From the NCBI GenBank assembly GCA_004352715.1, contig SCFE01000088.1, positions 858,012-922,011 on the forward strand: DNA of 64,000 nt. Reading direction: 5' to 3'. Numbering within the stretch: the stretch's first letter is position 1; every line of letters begins with the position of its first letter. Source of the DNA: Hofstenia miamia (lineage: Eukaryota > Xenacoelomorpha > Acoela). The notes under the pieces were generated by a model. It saw only the letters and a list, made by a program, of their open reading frames with translations. It ran no database searches and was not told where the DNA came from. The position numbers were made by a program, and so were the translations under genes. Shown here piece after piece: positions 34,095 to 44,538 of the stretch.

Positions 34095-34765
34095 CTAAAT
34101 TATATTACATTTCGGTGAAATATACATATAGATATTATTAAAGTTTAAATGATTCATATTTTGGGTGACAATACAACTTTTTAATAGTGTGAATTGCACA
34201 TCCTTCTATTTCTTGAGGTTAGATAAAAAACTCTAATATTCAATTAGGAAAACCAATGTGGTCTCGAAGCCATAATATTCTTCAGCCTGAAATTCCCTAG
34301 CAATCCTGTTGCATAATGTCGTACTCATATTTCTACAGATAGCTGTAGAAATAATGCATACTGTTTTTTACCTATATAATTAGTGAGTTATCTTTGTAGT
34401 AGAGTCAACCTCAGTTAATCTCAAGGAATGGCTTTCCTCAGATCCATGTCCCAAGCATTATTGAGACGATTTCCTTACAGCTGTCTGAAATTGAGTTGAT
34501 ATGAATTAACCTTTACCAGGACATCTGTCACCACTTTTTTTGACATCATTCATATTTTTGTATTTCAACAGTGATTTATATTGTCAATAATTATATTTTA
34601 TAGGAGCATGAATACAATTACATAATTCATACATATATAAGAAAAAGTAATAATATCAAATAAAATTACTAAATTTAAAAGGATTATGTCATCTCATACT
34701 TGACTACATATTTGATGAAAATCTGTTGTGCTTAATGAAGCTTACCAAGCCTGTAAACCAAGTAA

Positions 34766-34996
34766 TTATATTCCTACATTTGAGTATAAAATGAAACGTC
34801 CTTCTGAAATTTGCATAAATAAAAAATATATATATGTAGCCTTAATGCTAAACTTTTTGTATTTGAAAGTACTTTCTGCACTTTCTGTAGCATCCTCTAT
34901 CAAAACATGTGATTTAATAAATGGAGATTTCCAATATATTTCATCTTCATCTTTTTCTCCAAAAAAAGAATATTCGTGCCCCATTATTCGCAACAA
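34766..34996 (-). CDS. possible exon of unrecognised minus-strand gene
   Basis: The minus-strand frame includes HPEELLRIMGHEYSFFGEKD and YWKSPFIKSHVLIEDATESA, and reads like real protein, but I cannot find borders in a phase that joins the neighbouring exons. It may be a decayed exon or a transposon remnant. Confidence 0.3.
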   Translation of the reverse strand: MLRIMGHEYSFFGEKDEDEIYWKSPFIKSHVLIEDATESAESTFKYKKFSIKATYIYFLFMQISEGRFILYSNVGI

Positions 34997-35096
34997 CTCT
35001 TCAGGATGTCCATTAGATCTTATGTTTTCAAATATTTATCAAAGTTTTTTCTTACAAGGAAATATGAATATTTTAAAACAATTTTTTAGGAATTGA

Positions 35097-35629
35097 ATAT
35101 TTATGATAATTTCACTGTATAATTAAAATATTAAGGCATTTGCATATACTTCAGCTACTTGTGTTAATGTTACATCTAAGAATATCTTCACAAGTAAATT
35201 TAATTGAAAAGAAACATTGATGCATGAACTTGGCTCACCATTAAACAAATAAAATATCATCAATACAAAAATGACTTTCTTTCAGGGAGCAAGAAACAAA
35301 GTAAAATCGAAATTTAAAAAAATCAAGCTACCCGAACAAATCGGGCCGATTTATTAAAACTTCATATTATTACGATTTATGAAACAAGTACAATTGCTTA
35401 AAGACATCTGCTCTATCAGAAGATCATTAAAAATATTTTCAGTTTTTAAAAAAGAATGCATGTAAATTAGGGCAAAATGAAATTTTTTTGAATTTTGTAA
35501 AAGAGGGGTCATAAAAAGCAGCCTCTACTTCTAAAACCACACCTTTCATGTTTTAATATAGTTACCATTTTAACTCAACTGACTACCCTATATTTTTATT
35601 TGCATAAAGGCAAAATTGCTAAGTACTCC

Positions 35630-35631
<2 letters not shown>
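35097..35631. other. nothing recognised
   Basis: AT-rich sequence before the Penelope-like element. Confidence 0.4.
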
Positions 35632-35667
<36 letters not shown>

Positions 35668-35670
<3 letters not shown>

Positions 35671-35735
35671 TTGACATTAATACAAAAACGTTTCGACTAT
35701 ATTATAGTCATCGTCAGTTAACAATATTTTTGCGG
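35668..35735 (-). ncRNA. second hammerhead-like motif (inverted arm)
   Basis: The same CTGACGA / GACTA...TAGTC / GAAAC core appears on the minus strand in the inverted arm of the Penelope-like element, with TTAACTGACGA in place of AAACTGACGA upstream. Confidence 0.5.
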
Positions 35736-36470
35736 TAATAAAAGTTTACAATATACTACACTTTATAATTTAATGATATTGCACACACTAAAATAATTTA
35801 ATCTCATTCTTGCCTAAATTACATTGTTTATTCATGATGTTTTCTTTGTTATGTTGTTTAATTAATAGAGCCTCACAGATCTTAGTGTGTGTTGTTTTCA
35901 TGGCTATTTCAAAATTTTCTTCCTTTAATTCATGATGGTGATTGAATATTTCTGTTTCAAGGTGTCCATTAAGACAATAAAAGGCTTATGCGAAAGATTC
36001 ATAAAAATATCATCGAATTTTCAACTATTGACAAAGAGCCTAGATGTATTATTTTCTACATTCAAAGAAAATGGCTATCCAAATAAAATGTTGAGAGATA
36101 TAACATCTAAATGTTTAAATTCAAATTATGAAATAGATGACAAGAGAAAGACAAACGATTGTAAAGATTATGTATACTGGAAGTTACCTTACATTGAAGA
36201 CAAACAATTTATTATTAAGAAAAAGATTAAAAAAATAAATGCAAGTTTAACATCATCTAAAATTAGGCCTATTTTTACATCATTACAAACAGATAATATA
36301 TTTATGAATAAAGATAGAATCCCAGAATGTTTAGTTTCATCCATCGTTTACAAATATACTTGTGATAGCTGTAACAAGCTATACATTGGTGAAACTAAAC
36401 GACATTTTGGTATTCGCATTAAGGAACATCTTAACGGGCACCTTGAAACAGAAATATTCAATCACCATNT

Positions 36471-36782
36471 ATGAATAAAGATAGAATCCCAGAATGTTTA
36501 GTTTCATCCATCGTTTACAAATATACTTGTGATAGCTGTAACAAGCTATACATTGGTGAAACTAAACGACATTTTGGTATTTGCATTAAAGAACATCTTA
36601 ATGGACACCTTGAAACAGAAATATTCAATCACCATCATGAATTAAAGAAAGAAAATTTTGAAATAGCCATGAAAACAACACACACTAAGATCTGTGAGGC
36701 TCTATTAATTAAACAACATAACAAAGAAAACATCATGAATAAACAATGTTATTTAGGCAAGAATGAGATTAAATTATTTTAG
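36471..36782 (+). CDS. GIY-YIG endonuclease domain of Penelope-like element
   Basis: This intact 3' frame has the C-x2-C...[19 protein letters not shown] core, in which Y-I-G is the second half of the GIY-YIG motif and R/H/E follow in the expected spacing. In Penelope-like elements this domain nicks the target for priming by the RT. The beginning repeats 36303-36468 with two or three base changes (Arg to Cys in GIRIKEH/GICIKEH). Confidence 0.85.
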   Translation: MNKDRIPECLVSSIVYKYTCDSCNKLYIGETKRHFGICIKEHLNGHLETEIFNHHHELKKENFEIAMKTTHTKICEALLIKQHNKENIMNKQCYLGKNEIKLF

Positions 36783-36844
36783 TGTATGCAATATCATTAA
36801 ATTATAAAGTGTAGTATATTGTAAACTTTTATTACCGCAAAAAT

Positions 36845-36905
36845 ATTGTAAACTGACGATGACTATAATATAGTCGAAACGTTTTTGTATTAATGTCAAT
36901 TAATT
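36845..36905 (+). ncRNA. hammerhead-ribozyme-like motif in Penelope 3' end
   Basis: CTGACGA (36853-36859) is followed by a one-base bulge, a 5-bp stem GACTA/TAGTC with loop TAATA, then GAAA (36876-36879). An ACGTT...AATGT stem III comes next and ends at GTC (36895-36897), the expected cleavage triplet. Hammerhead motifs are known in Penelope-like elements. Stem I is not clearly formed and the bulge after CTGACGA is unusual, so activity is uncertain. Confidence 0.55.
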
Positions 36906-37200
36906 ATATGAATCTCAGTAAATTAACTTTTGAATATATATATATATATATACATGTATATAAAAGCAAATACTTTTAAGTTTTTATAATTTTTAGATAA
37001 ATTAGATTATAGTCAATTTTATACTTACAAACCAAAATGTGAACAACAAATTTTTATAATAAATTTTGATTTTATCTTTTTTAGATAAATGTGAAATAGT
37101 TTAAAAACTAGAATTTTGCATCGCATTTTTAGAATTTCAATTTTGTAGGAGTGTTGAATTTAATCTTATATAACACTTGGAAATCAAATATAGTCATTAC

Positions 37201-37491
37201 CTGATGCGAACGTTTGGGTCTGTGCATCAATTCTTAACATGTTTTCAGAACTGACTACGCTTCCCCAGAGGTAGAATGGAACTTGTATTTTGCCTGGCTT
37301 AGGCACAACCTGAGGCTTTTCTGAACGCTTAAAACTATTTCCACTTAATGAGCTTTTGATTTTCTTTGTAAGTGTAGAGAATTTACTTGCAGAGTCCAGT
37401 GGTTTGCTTATAGCTGTTAATGATCTAAACACATTATTCAAAGTCATTGCTATTGGATTGGAATTGTAATATTCTATTATACTTGGAGCGA
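37201..37491 (-). CDS. putative internal exon, unrecognised minus-strand gene
   Basis: The acceptor ACTTTCTAG and donor GTAATG border a 291-bp phase 1-1 exon with 96 full codons. It reads APSIIEYYNSNPIAMTLNNV, then FRSLTAISKPLDSASKF, a basic Ser-rich stretch, then GKIQVPFYLWGSVVSSENML and IDAQTQTFAS. I do not recognise the family. The balanced borders and protein-like composition argue for a real exon. Confidence 0.5.
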
Positions 37492-37649
37492 CTAGAAAGT
37501 TTTGAGCATTGCAACATTAATGCCAGCTGAAGAAATATTTTACAAAAAAAACTATGTAAGTAAATAACATAATCGCGTTGCAAAACATAATGTTTTGGCA
37601 ATGCATACACACTATTTTTAACTGCATTAAAAAGCCTTCTTTTTGTTCA

Positions 37650-37826
37650 CTGCGGAACCACTGCAACAATACATTTAGGATATTTTCTGCTGTTCAGACC
37701 TTCAAAGTAATCTGACAGATTTTTATGAAGACAAGCGCTAGTATAAATTTGTTTTGGAAACTCATGGCAGCTTTCTTCCACAAACATTTGCACCTGTTCA
37801 ATTTTTGCAGGCATTGTATATGTTCT
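37650..37826 (-). CDS. possible exon or small ORF, unrecognised
   Basis: The minus-strand frame reads TYTMPAKIEQVQMFVEESCH, then EFPKQIYTSACLHKNLSDYF and NSRKYPKCIVAVVPQ with a stop. The composition looks coding. There is no clear acceptor upstream, and a one-frame shift sits near the MPKIYCWLCNPYEKDERLSP frame at 37790-37900. It may belong with the neighbouring minus-strand exons. Confidence 0.3.
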
Positions 37827-38040
37827 TGATTGAATAGAATTGGAGAAAGACGTTCGTCTTTTTCGTAAGGATTACATAACCAACAATAAATTTTAGGCAT
37901 GTTTCAGTTATTGCTGATACAACTGTTCTTCAATTGCTTAATGATCAACATTTCTGACCACTCTGAGTTCTAATGTACATGTAAGTTCAAAATTTTCCTT
38001 CTCTATGTCCATTAGTTGCATTTCAATAAAATGTGTCTCT

Positions 38041-38152
38041 CAGTGATTGCTATTTACATCTAGTAATAGAATTCTTCCAATTGACAAAGGCATAATTAGA
38101 TAAAGTATTAGTAAACAGCTATTTTTACAACATATATATATATATAAACGTA
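38041..38152 (+). repeat. Penelope 3'-end fragment, inverted relative to 26262-26378
   Basis: About 110 bp match the reverse complement of 26262-26378, including ATTCTATTACTAGAT/ATCTAGTAATAGAAT and the (TA)n end, with a small indel. It is a solo end of the same element family. Confidence 0.75.
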
Positions 38153-38274
38153 AAATGTAGAATCGAAGTACTCAAAGAATACTAACGCGCAGTTAATTTC
38201 CATAGACTGAACAGAACAGCTATTTTGTAGTCTTGTTATTTTTTGTAAATATATAGTTATATATACTTATTTGT

Positions 38275-38361
38275 TCTTGACGCTATTCAGATAATACCCA
38301 GTTTTGTAATTAAGAATATTATCTGAATAAAAATATCTTATCTTATCTTATCTTATCTATA
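38275..38361 (+). mobile_element. LINE 3' tail with 12-bp hairpin and (TTATC)n
   Basis: TATTCAGATAAT (38284-38295) pairs perfectly with ATTATCTGAATA (38318-38329) and is followed by about five TTATC units. A 3' hairpin plus short tandem tail is typical of a LINE or derived SINE end. No coding part is attached. Confidence 0.55.
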
Positions 38362-38588
38362 GTATAGTCGCCCGAAGTATTTGAATATAAATGTATTAGA
38401 TTAATGTTTTGCTGCTAAGAACCTACTCTAATTTTAGAAAAGTTGTGAAAGTTGTTGAAATACAAATTCCATTATACATTTAGGTGCGGCATACACATTA
38501 CTAGAGTAATATTTTATTATTAGATTTCTTTACGTTAATTTATTGATGAGAGGTATTGCAGAACAATGTCCATTCGGCATTGCAAAAC

Positions 38589-38636
<48 letters not shown>

Positions 38637-38756
38637 AAGTTCGAATTTATCTCTAAATTAAAAAATGTTCTGGAGATTATTAAAACGTTATTACTCTGGT
38701 AATTATTCAAAATAAATATTCAACATTTCTAATTCAAATAAACTATGGAAATGTTT
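38362..38756. repeat. spacer with (TA)n at about 38596-38632
   Basis: A TA microsatellite in AT-rich sequence. Nothing else recognised. Confidence 0.5.
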
Positions 38757-40257
38757 TACATTAATAATAAAAGTCAAAGCAATATATTTGCTAAAAGATA
38801 CAATTAAACTACAAATTAATATAAAATAAATAATAATATTAATAACTTTCTGTGTGTCTATGTATGTGGTGAACTCAGTGTAAAATATCGGCAAAGGTGT
38901 TTCGCATGTTGTGTCTCCGATTGTATTTTGTCGATGTAAAACTAAAATTTTTATTTTTTTCTAAATTGTATATTTTTTCCACTCAAATTTCATTTTCTAA
39001 ATCATTCCAAATATTAGAAGCTGCTCGATGAAAAACCAGGTTACGAAATACTGCTGCAAATAAATTTATATGATCGTGGATTTACTCTTAAGAAATGCTT
39101 GTATTAAAATTAATAAATAATAATGAGCAATAATGTCATTGCGATAAACAAAATGTATGCAATAATTTAACGTGATAATCTGGTTTTAAATTTCTTTAGG
39201 TAGTATAAGTATTTAACGTCAGAAGCCACTTTGTAACTTTCTTAAAAGAATTTATCAAATTTTAAATCTTTGTCAATGTCAACACCTAAATATGTAACAT
39301 GATCAGTTGGTTTATTGGAACATTGTTAACAATTAAGTCGATCGTGTTTGTTATTTCTTTTACGGAATTGGGGGAAAATGTAATGAATTGCGTTTTTTCA
39401 ATATTAATTTTTAATTGATTGGATGAGAAATGCCTAGCAAGTTTTTCAATATCACTTTACAAATATTTGTGGCCCTAAATGATTCATTATCTGTATTTAT
39501 GAGACAAGTATCATTAGCAAATTGATATTTTCACTATGATTTACATGCTTAATTATGCCATTTACATATATTGCAAATAAAATTGGCCCTAGTACTGTGC
39601 CTTGAGGCTCACCTCGATCGGTTGTAATATATTCAAAATTCATATTATTCATTAAAACACGCTGTTTTCTATTTTCTAAAAAACTCATAAGTAAATTAAT
39701 TGAATTGTGTTGAAATCCGTAATTTTTAAGTTTAATCACCAAAATTTCAAAATTCATTGATTTCAAAGTCTTGCTTAAATCTTGAAGGGCTATGCAACTG
39801 GATTTATTTTGAGATATATTTGAAGATATTTTCTCAGTAATTGAAATAAGTGCATCACTTGTACTATGCTTAACGGGGAAAACCTATTGTTTAGATGATG
39901 AGATATTCTCAGATGCAAGGTATTGGTTGATTTGAATGTGCAATAATTTTTCGAATAATTCACTAAAATATTTCGTTATTGAGATATGGCCTATAATTTT
40001 TATACAAAGCTGTTATATCTGACTTCTTCATTATCTCCGGAAATTCGTTTTCAACCATACATTGATTAAATGCAAATGATAGATGGCCGCCAAATATATG
40101 AAAAAATTGCATAATAATAAAATAAGGTAAATGAGTGGAAGCTGAAGATTTATTAACGTTTAAATTTTGTAAAATGGTTTCTAATTCTCTTAGGAAAAAA
40201 TTCGACAATTATAAATGGTCTAATTTCTTGAAATTGTTTATGTTGAATTTCCTTAGT

Positions 40258-40259
<2 letters not shown>
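38757..40259 (-). pseudogene. CR1/Jockey-like LINE reverse transcriptase fragment
   Basis: Minus-strand fragments in order: KKSDITALYKNYRPYLNNEI (RT block with NYRP) at 39963-40208, then a broken region with FEILVIKLKNYGFQHNSINL, FLENRKQRVLMNN and GEPQGTVLGPILFAIYVNGI at 39497-39766, then 3' sequence ending in a TTA-rich tract. The element is interrupted by stops and its 5' end is cut exactly at the (ATC)n tract. It is the same family as the plus-strand copy at 59041-60725, with which it shares both the protein wording and the 3' end. Confidence 0.85.

Positions 40260-40334
<75 letters not shown>
40260..40334. repeat. (ATC)25 microsatellite
   Basis: An uninterrupted ATC run of 75 bp that runs directly into a TA run. 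Confidence 0.98.
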
Positions 40335-40411
40335 ATATATATGTATATAAATATGATAATATTTTGCTAACAACTAAAATTACATACGATTNATATATAC
40401 ATATATATATA

Positions 40412-41040
40412 TAGTATTGGCTAAAATGATTCGCCCACCTTTTAAATTAGGGAGCAAAATTTAAAGATATAGATATTATACCTTTTTTACCTTTATATAA
40501 TTGGACACAATAAGTAATCAAATGATTATCTTGTGTACAAATTATGTAAACATAAAGAAAGAAAAGGCTTTTAACAAGTTATTGCTCATCAGCGTCCCTT
40601 ACATATTCATTAGATAATGGAATTCTTCATGGAAAATATGAGTTATTAAGATAATTTTTGTCGGGTAAGTACTTCCATGGCACAATTAATACTGTTCAAC
40701 GTTCGATAGAATAATGTAAGAGAGAAAAACGGAATGGCTTCAATTAAATAATAATCTTTCCTTCATACGCCCTCACTGCTTTGCTGTGATTGTCATCACT
40801 AGAATAGCTAAAGTCGTAAATACAAAAGAGATGCATAAAAAATACGGATTTTGCTGTTGACAATCTTTGTTTTTTCCGTATAAGTATTGTAGTATTATAA
40901 TTGTTTGTCAAAATAAATGTTGTTGCAAATTATATTTTTAAACCACGATTTGTAATAATGACTTCACGAGTGATATTTAGACAGTATTTTCATTTTTCTT
41001 AATATTTTATGAGGTGTGCGAATCTTTTTGACCAATACTG
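40412..41040. mobile_element. Tc1/mariner-type MITE with 30-bp TIRs
   Basis: The left end TAGTATTGGCTAAAATGATT CGCCCACCT matches the reverse complement of the right end (CAGTATTGGTCAAAAAGATT CGCACACCT) at about 25 of 29 positions. TA dinucleotides flank both ends (40410-40411 and 41041-41042), as for mariner insertions. There is no transposase inside (629 bp), so it is non-autonomous. Confidence 0.8.
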
Positions 41041-42586
41041 TATATGTATGTATACGGTAGGGCGCAAATGATTAGTCACCCACTCAAAATATTGTGTTTT
41101 TAGTGTCTATACGCTATACATTTCTGTTTATCCCTCTATATGCGATTCATGATTAACTTAAAGACACAAAGACCTTGCAGAAGCTTTTATTTAACAAAAT
41201 GCATAAGCGAAGCATAATTACCCTCTACCACATAATCCATAATAATAGATAGGAATCGCTTTATTTATTAAGATTATAACTATGTTTGTGCAATATACGC
41301 TAAGTTTGCAAACTTCCAGCTGAGTTGTTCACTTCATTGTTAAGTAATTATAGAGACATACTTACTTTGCCATTTTCAATAAAATATATTTTTGTTTTAA
41401 AACAGTGTTTTAAATATTACCACCACTACGAGAGCGATAATCATATTATCACTACATTTTTTAACAACAAAAAACATATATAAATTCAACAAAGTGTTCA
41501 TAACGACATAACATAACTATATATATATATATACATATATATATAGAAATACTTTTTCCCTAATCTCATGCACATTAACTTTTTTAGTATAACGTGTTAA
41601 ACTTATGAACTGTCATTTGATTTTAGTATTAGAAAAATACAATAATGAAAGATTTTAATAGGATTCTATCCCAAACAAAACAAAATATTGTCTGCTTACC
41701 ACAAAATTTTTTTTTAATTTTGGCTAGTAAAATTTCATGAAAATTGTCAAATGGCTGCAGGCAGCTAATTATCTGCAACAAAATTCAAAGACAAAATTTA
41801 ATTTGGATATAGCAAATGGTGATGAGTTTTTGTAGGAACTTGAAAAAGTTAGTAAGTCAATCCACATNTTATAAATATATATTCTGCCTACCTTGAGCTA
41901 TGGAAATTTTTTTGTGTATTGGTGATACCGGGTTCGAGATTCACACTTCGTCTCTTCATGTAATGGTATTCATTTGGCACTTTCAGAGATGTTCTTCTTT
42001 GAACTGACGTGTTTAATGTTTTATCAGCATCCTAATTGTTGCAAAAATTCATGTTTGAAAAACGATACACATATGAAAAGCAAATAGCTGTTTCCTCTTC
42101 AAAGAATTTAATAACAATTACTACATATATAGAGAAAATTAGTCTTGAAAATAGTTTATTTCTTGTTCTTGTGTTAATGATGTTGTTTAAAAAAGTCATC
42201 AAGTAGTGATTGAATATGTTAGACTTCCTTAAATAGATTTATTTTATCTTTAAACTACAGTAAGAGCAAATCATGTATATTCATCTAAGATAAATGGTCA
42301 TTAGCAATACAAAATACTTGGAGAACCTAGCACTTGAGGATACATTTTGAATATTGATACAGTCCTTGAAAGTCTTATGTTAATGAGAAAAAAAAGTTTG
42401 CTTAGTCTGAAAGCAGAGAAAAAATTTTACGTTGCAAAAGTGTACGAAGGGGAATATTCTAAGTTGACAATGGCACACTGGATTTTGAGAAAAAACTTAA
42501 ATACTAATTCAAAATACTTGACATTTCTATTTTTAAAATAATAGTGATCTTCTTATTTGAAACCACAGCCTAAATTGCAATATAAA
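41041..42586. other. mostly unrecognised; possible last exon of minus-strand gene near 42300-42400
   Basis: On the minus strand the strong acceptor TCTCTGCTTTCAG at about 42404-42416 precedes TKQTFFLINIRLSRTVSIF and a stop near 42308. It is compatible in position with the exon at 42687-42809 but unproven. The rest is AT-rich with (TA)n runs. A single N lies at 41868. Confidence 0.3.
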
Positions 42587-42809
42587 CTGCCTGAACTTAC
42601 ACACCGGATATACATGCAGTTCTTCATTTTCTTGGTTATGGTAGACTCTTATTAAAAATTCAGTACCATCAATATTTACAACTCACTTTTGTAAAATGAA
42701 TCTTCTGCAAGGATTCACCTTTTTTGTAACGTCTAAGTTTGGCAGAAATTATTTCATGAAAAATTTCTGGATACTCTGGAAGTAACTCACAGTCAATCCA
42801 TCTTGATTT
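42587..42809 (-). CDS. putative exon, unrecognised minus-strand gene
   Basis: The acceptor AGTATTTTTAG is followed by KSRWIDCELLPEYPEIFHEI and ISAKLRRYKKGESLQKIHFT in a phase-0 frame (42687-42809). The protein-like sequence goes on in another frame as NIDGTEFLIRVYHNQENEEL and HVYPV, up to a GTAAGT donor near 42586. One A too many in TAAATATT (about 42675) would explain the shift. Alternatively GTGAGT at 42681-42686 is a real donor. I do not recognise the family. Confidence 0.5.
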
Positions 42810-42852
42810 CTAAAAATACTTAAACATCACCAATTGAAAATTAAACGTATAC

Positions 42853-42939
42853 CCAATAATAGCGGGGATTTTCGGGATTGTCATCATAGTAAAATCCATC
42901 AGGATCAGTTTTAGGCCTCATTATTTCTATTTCATTGCT
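42853..42939 (-). CDS. putative exon upstream of a 43-bp intron
   Basis: The minus-strand frame NEIEIMRPKTDPDGFYYDDN then PENPRYYW ends at a GTATAC donor. The next exon starts after only 43 bp (42810-42852). Acidic Tyr/Asp/Pro-rich text runs smoothly into KSRWIDCELL. Intron sizes of 43 bp here and 45 bp in BRIP1 suggest that very short introns are normal in this genome. Confidence 0.5.
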
Positions 42940-43779
42940 CAATTAGTTGAAGCGTGAATAAAATTTGGCCTCTAAAGCAAATAATAGCACGTACTATTTC
43001 AAACGTATGCGCGCTGAATGCACAATGCGCAATTTTAATTGCTATCTTATTGCTACTACAGTTAAGATAATTGCTCATTGAGGTAAATTTAGAGTGATTA
43101 ATTTTAATAGCAAAAAAAACATTTTGAACTTATTTAATAAATGGTGAAACATACTCGGCAATTTGTAATCATACGTTTTTATATTAATGCGAAAAAGAGA
43201 AAAATGATAAATTTACGTAAAAAGACACACAGGTAGGGGTGGGTGTTCACAACAAAAATTTATCGTATACGAAATTTGTTAACTTTTTCGAATTTTTTGG
43301 TGTGAATCAATTATATATATATATATAATAACTATGTGATTTAGCTGAATTTCACCCATTTGAAGTAGTAATTTTGAAAGAGGCAATGAAAACAGGTCTA
43401 CTCAAACCTGAAAGCCTTTAATAAAGTAACTCACAAAAAGTTCCAGGCAAAATAATTTTTTTAAAGTTTTGCAACAAGTATATTTTGGAATGTAAATGTA
43501 ATATATAATGATTGTAAGATTTTTCATTAAAGATTCATTCATTGAATTTAAAAGTAGTGCATCAATGCCACTTTTATACCAATTTGGGGTATACTATATT
43601 GGCTTATATCTATTATTAAAGATCCGATACAAAATAGTGCATTTAAATATTTAGATGACATTCTGTATAATATTAGTTTGGCACCCATTTAAAAATAGTA
43701 TATTTGGATGAATTTATCTTCCATACGTTATAGCTTTCTGTTATATATTATGGCTTTCTACTATCATGACTTGTATATA
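42940..43779. other. nothing recognised
   Basis: AT-rich sequence with a short (TA)n near 43311-43327. Confidence 0.4.
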
Positions 43780-43926
43780 TTTAGGCAGCCAGTACTCTGC
43801 CAATTTTTATTCAATTTCTTAGCTCTTTTTAGCATTCTTTTATGGACTTGATTATCGTCGGTGTTTGAAAAAGAAATTTAATTGTTTTAATCTTAACCCG
43901 TCGCTTCTTAATTGGGGCAACAGTGT

Positions 43927-44538
43927 TTAATGCGTTGTAGATTTTTTTGCAATGTAATTAACCATTTGAGGTACAGAATTTAATATGTAAATATAGTTAA
44001 ATGGGATGTTTTTTAGGGCCTTTTCCATTTTTTCATCTGAGTAAGATAAATAGTCTCTTGCATTTATGATTTTAAATTGTTTGCTTTTATTAGTTTTGTT
44101 ACTAATATATGTACACAGTGCATGATCACTAAATGATTCAAACATTAAAGATTTGTAAGAAACTTCAGAATTAGTAAAAAAGTAATCAAATAAATTGTTC
44201 ATGCGAGTTGGACAAACCGTATTTATACAATGAAGGTTACAAGTAGCACACAATTCATTTATAGAATTTCGTTCATAAGAGTTAAAGTAATTAATATTAA
44301 AGTCACCGAATATATTTAGAGAGTTATAATCATTACATATTTCAGATATTTCGTATATTTTATAATTTAAATATTCGACTAGATAATTTTTATTTGGATT
44401 ATAAGTTATGTTTATTAAATCTTTTTGGAAGCAGTTCTCTATTGATTTTATTTCTATCCACAGCGATTCAAATATTTCGTGATTAAGCTCATATTCAGAT
44501 TTACGGGTTGGCTTTAAAGATTTTGGCACAATTATCAT
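43927..44538 (-). CDS. LINE ORF2 continuation: APE endonuclease C-terminal half
   Basis: The frame overlaps the previous one by 4 bases (ATGA). It reads MIIVPKSLKPTRKSEYELNH, has SLNIFGDFNINYFNSY (GDxN box) and ESFSDHALCTYISNKTNK (SDH box), so the second half of the endonuclease is complete. It stops at 43927 before any RT motif. The 4-base overlap is more likely a 1-bp deletion than a designed frameshift. Confidence 0.8.
   Translation of the reverse strand: MIIVPKSLKPTRKSEYELNHEIFESLWIEIKSIENCFQKDLINITYNPNKNYLVEYLNYKIYEISEICNDYNSLNIFGDFNINYFNSYERNSINELCATCNLHCINTVCPTRMNNLFDYFFTNSEVSYKSLMFESFSDHALCTYISNKTNKSKQFKIINARDYLSYSDEKMEKALKNIPFNYIYILNSVPQMVNYIAKKSTTH

Larger units (their letters stand above)
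35632..36952 (+). mobile_element. Penelope-like element with inverted 3' copy (head-to-head)
   Basis: About 35668-35968 is the reverse complement of about 36600-36905. A plus-strand coding part (35971-36781) therefore begins with an inverted copy of its own 3' end, flanked on both sides by (TA)n. The coding frame has a linker (KLPYIEDKQFIIKKKIKKIN), then the GIY-YIG endonuclease IVYKYTCDSCNKLYIGETKR with EHLNGH, ending HELKKENFEIAMKTTHTKIC...KNEIKLF. The RT domain is missing (5' truncation). Inverted or tandem partial copies of this sort are typical of Penelope-like retroelements. A single N at 36469 splits the ORF, with about 165 bp repeated on each side. Confidence 0.85.

Noticed and set aside
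40135-40350. Plus-strand frame with poly-Ile
   Set aside because: Translation of the (ATC)n microsatellite.
44535-44538. Programmed frameshift at the ATGA overlap in the LINE endonuclease
   Set aside because: The break falls inside the endonuclease domain, where a 1-bp indel in a dead copy is a simpler explanation.
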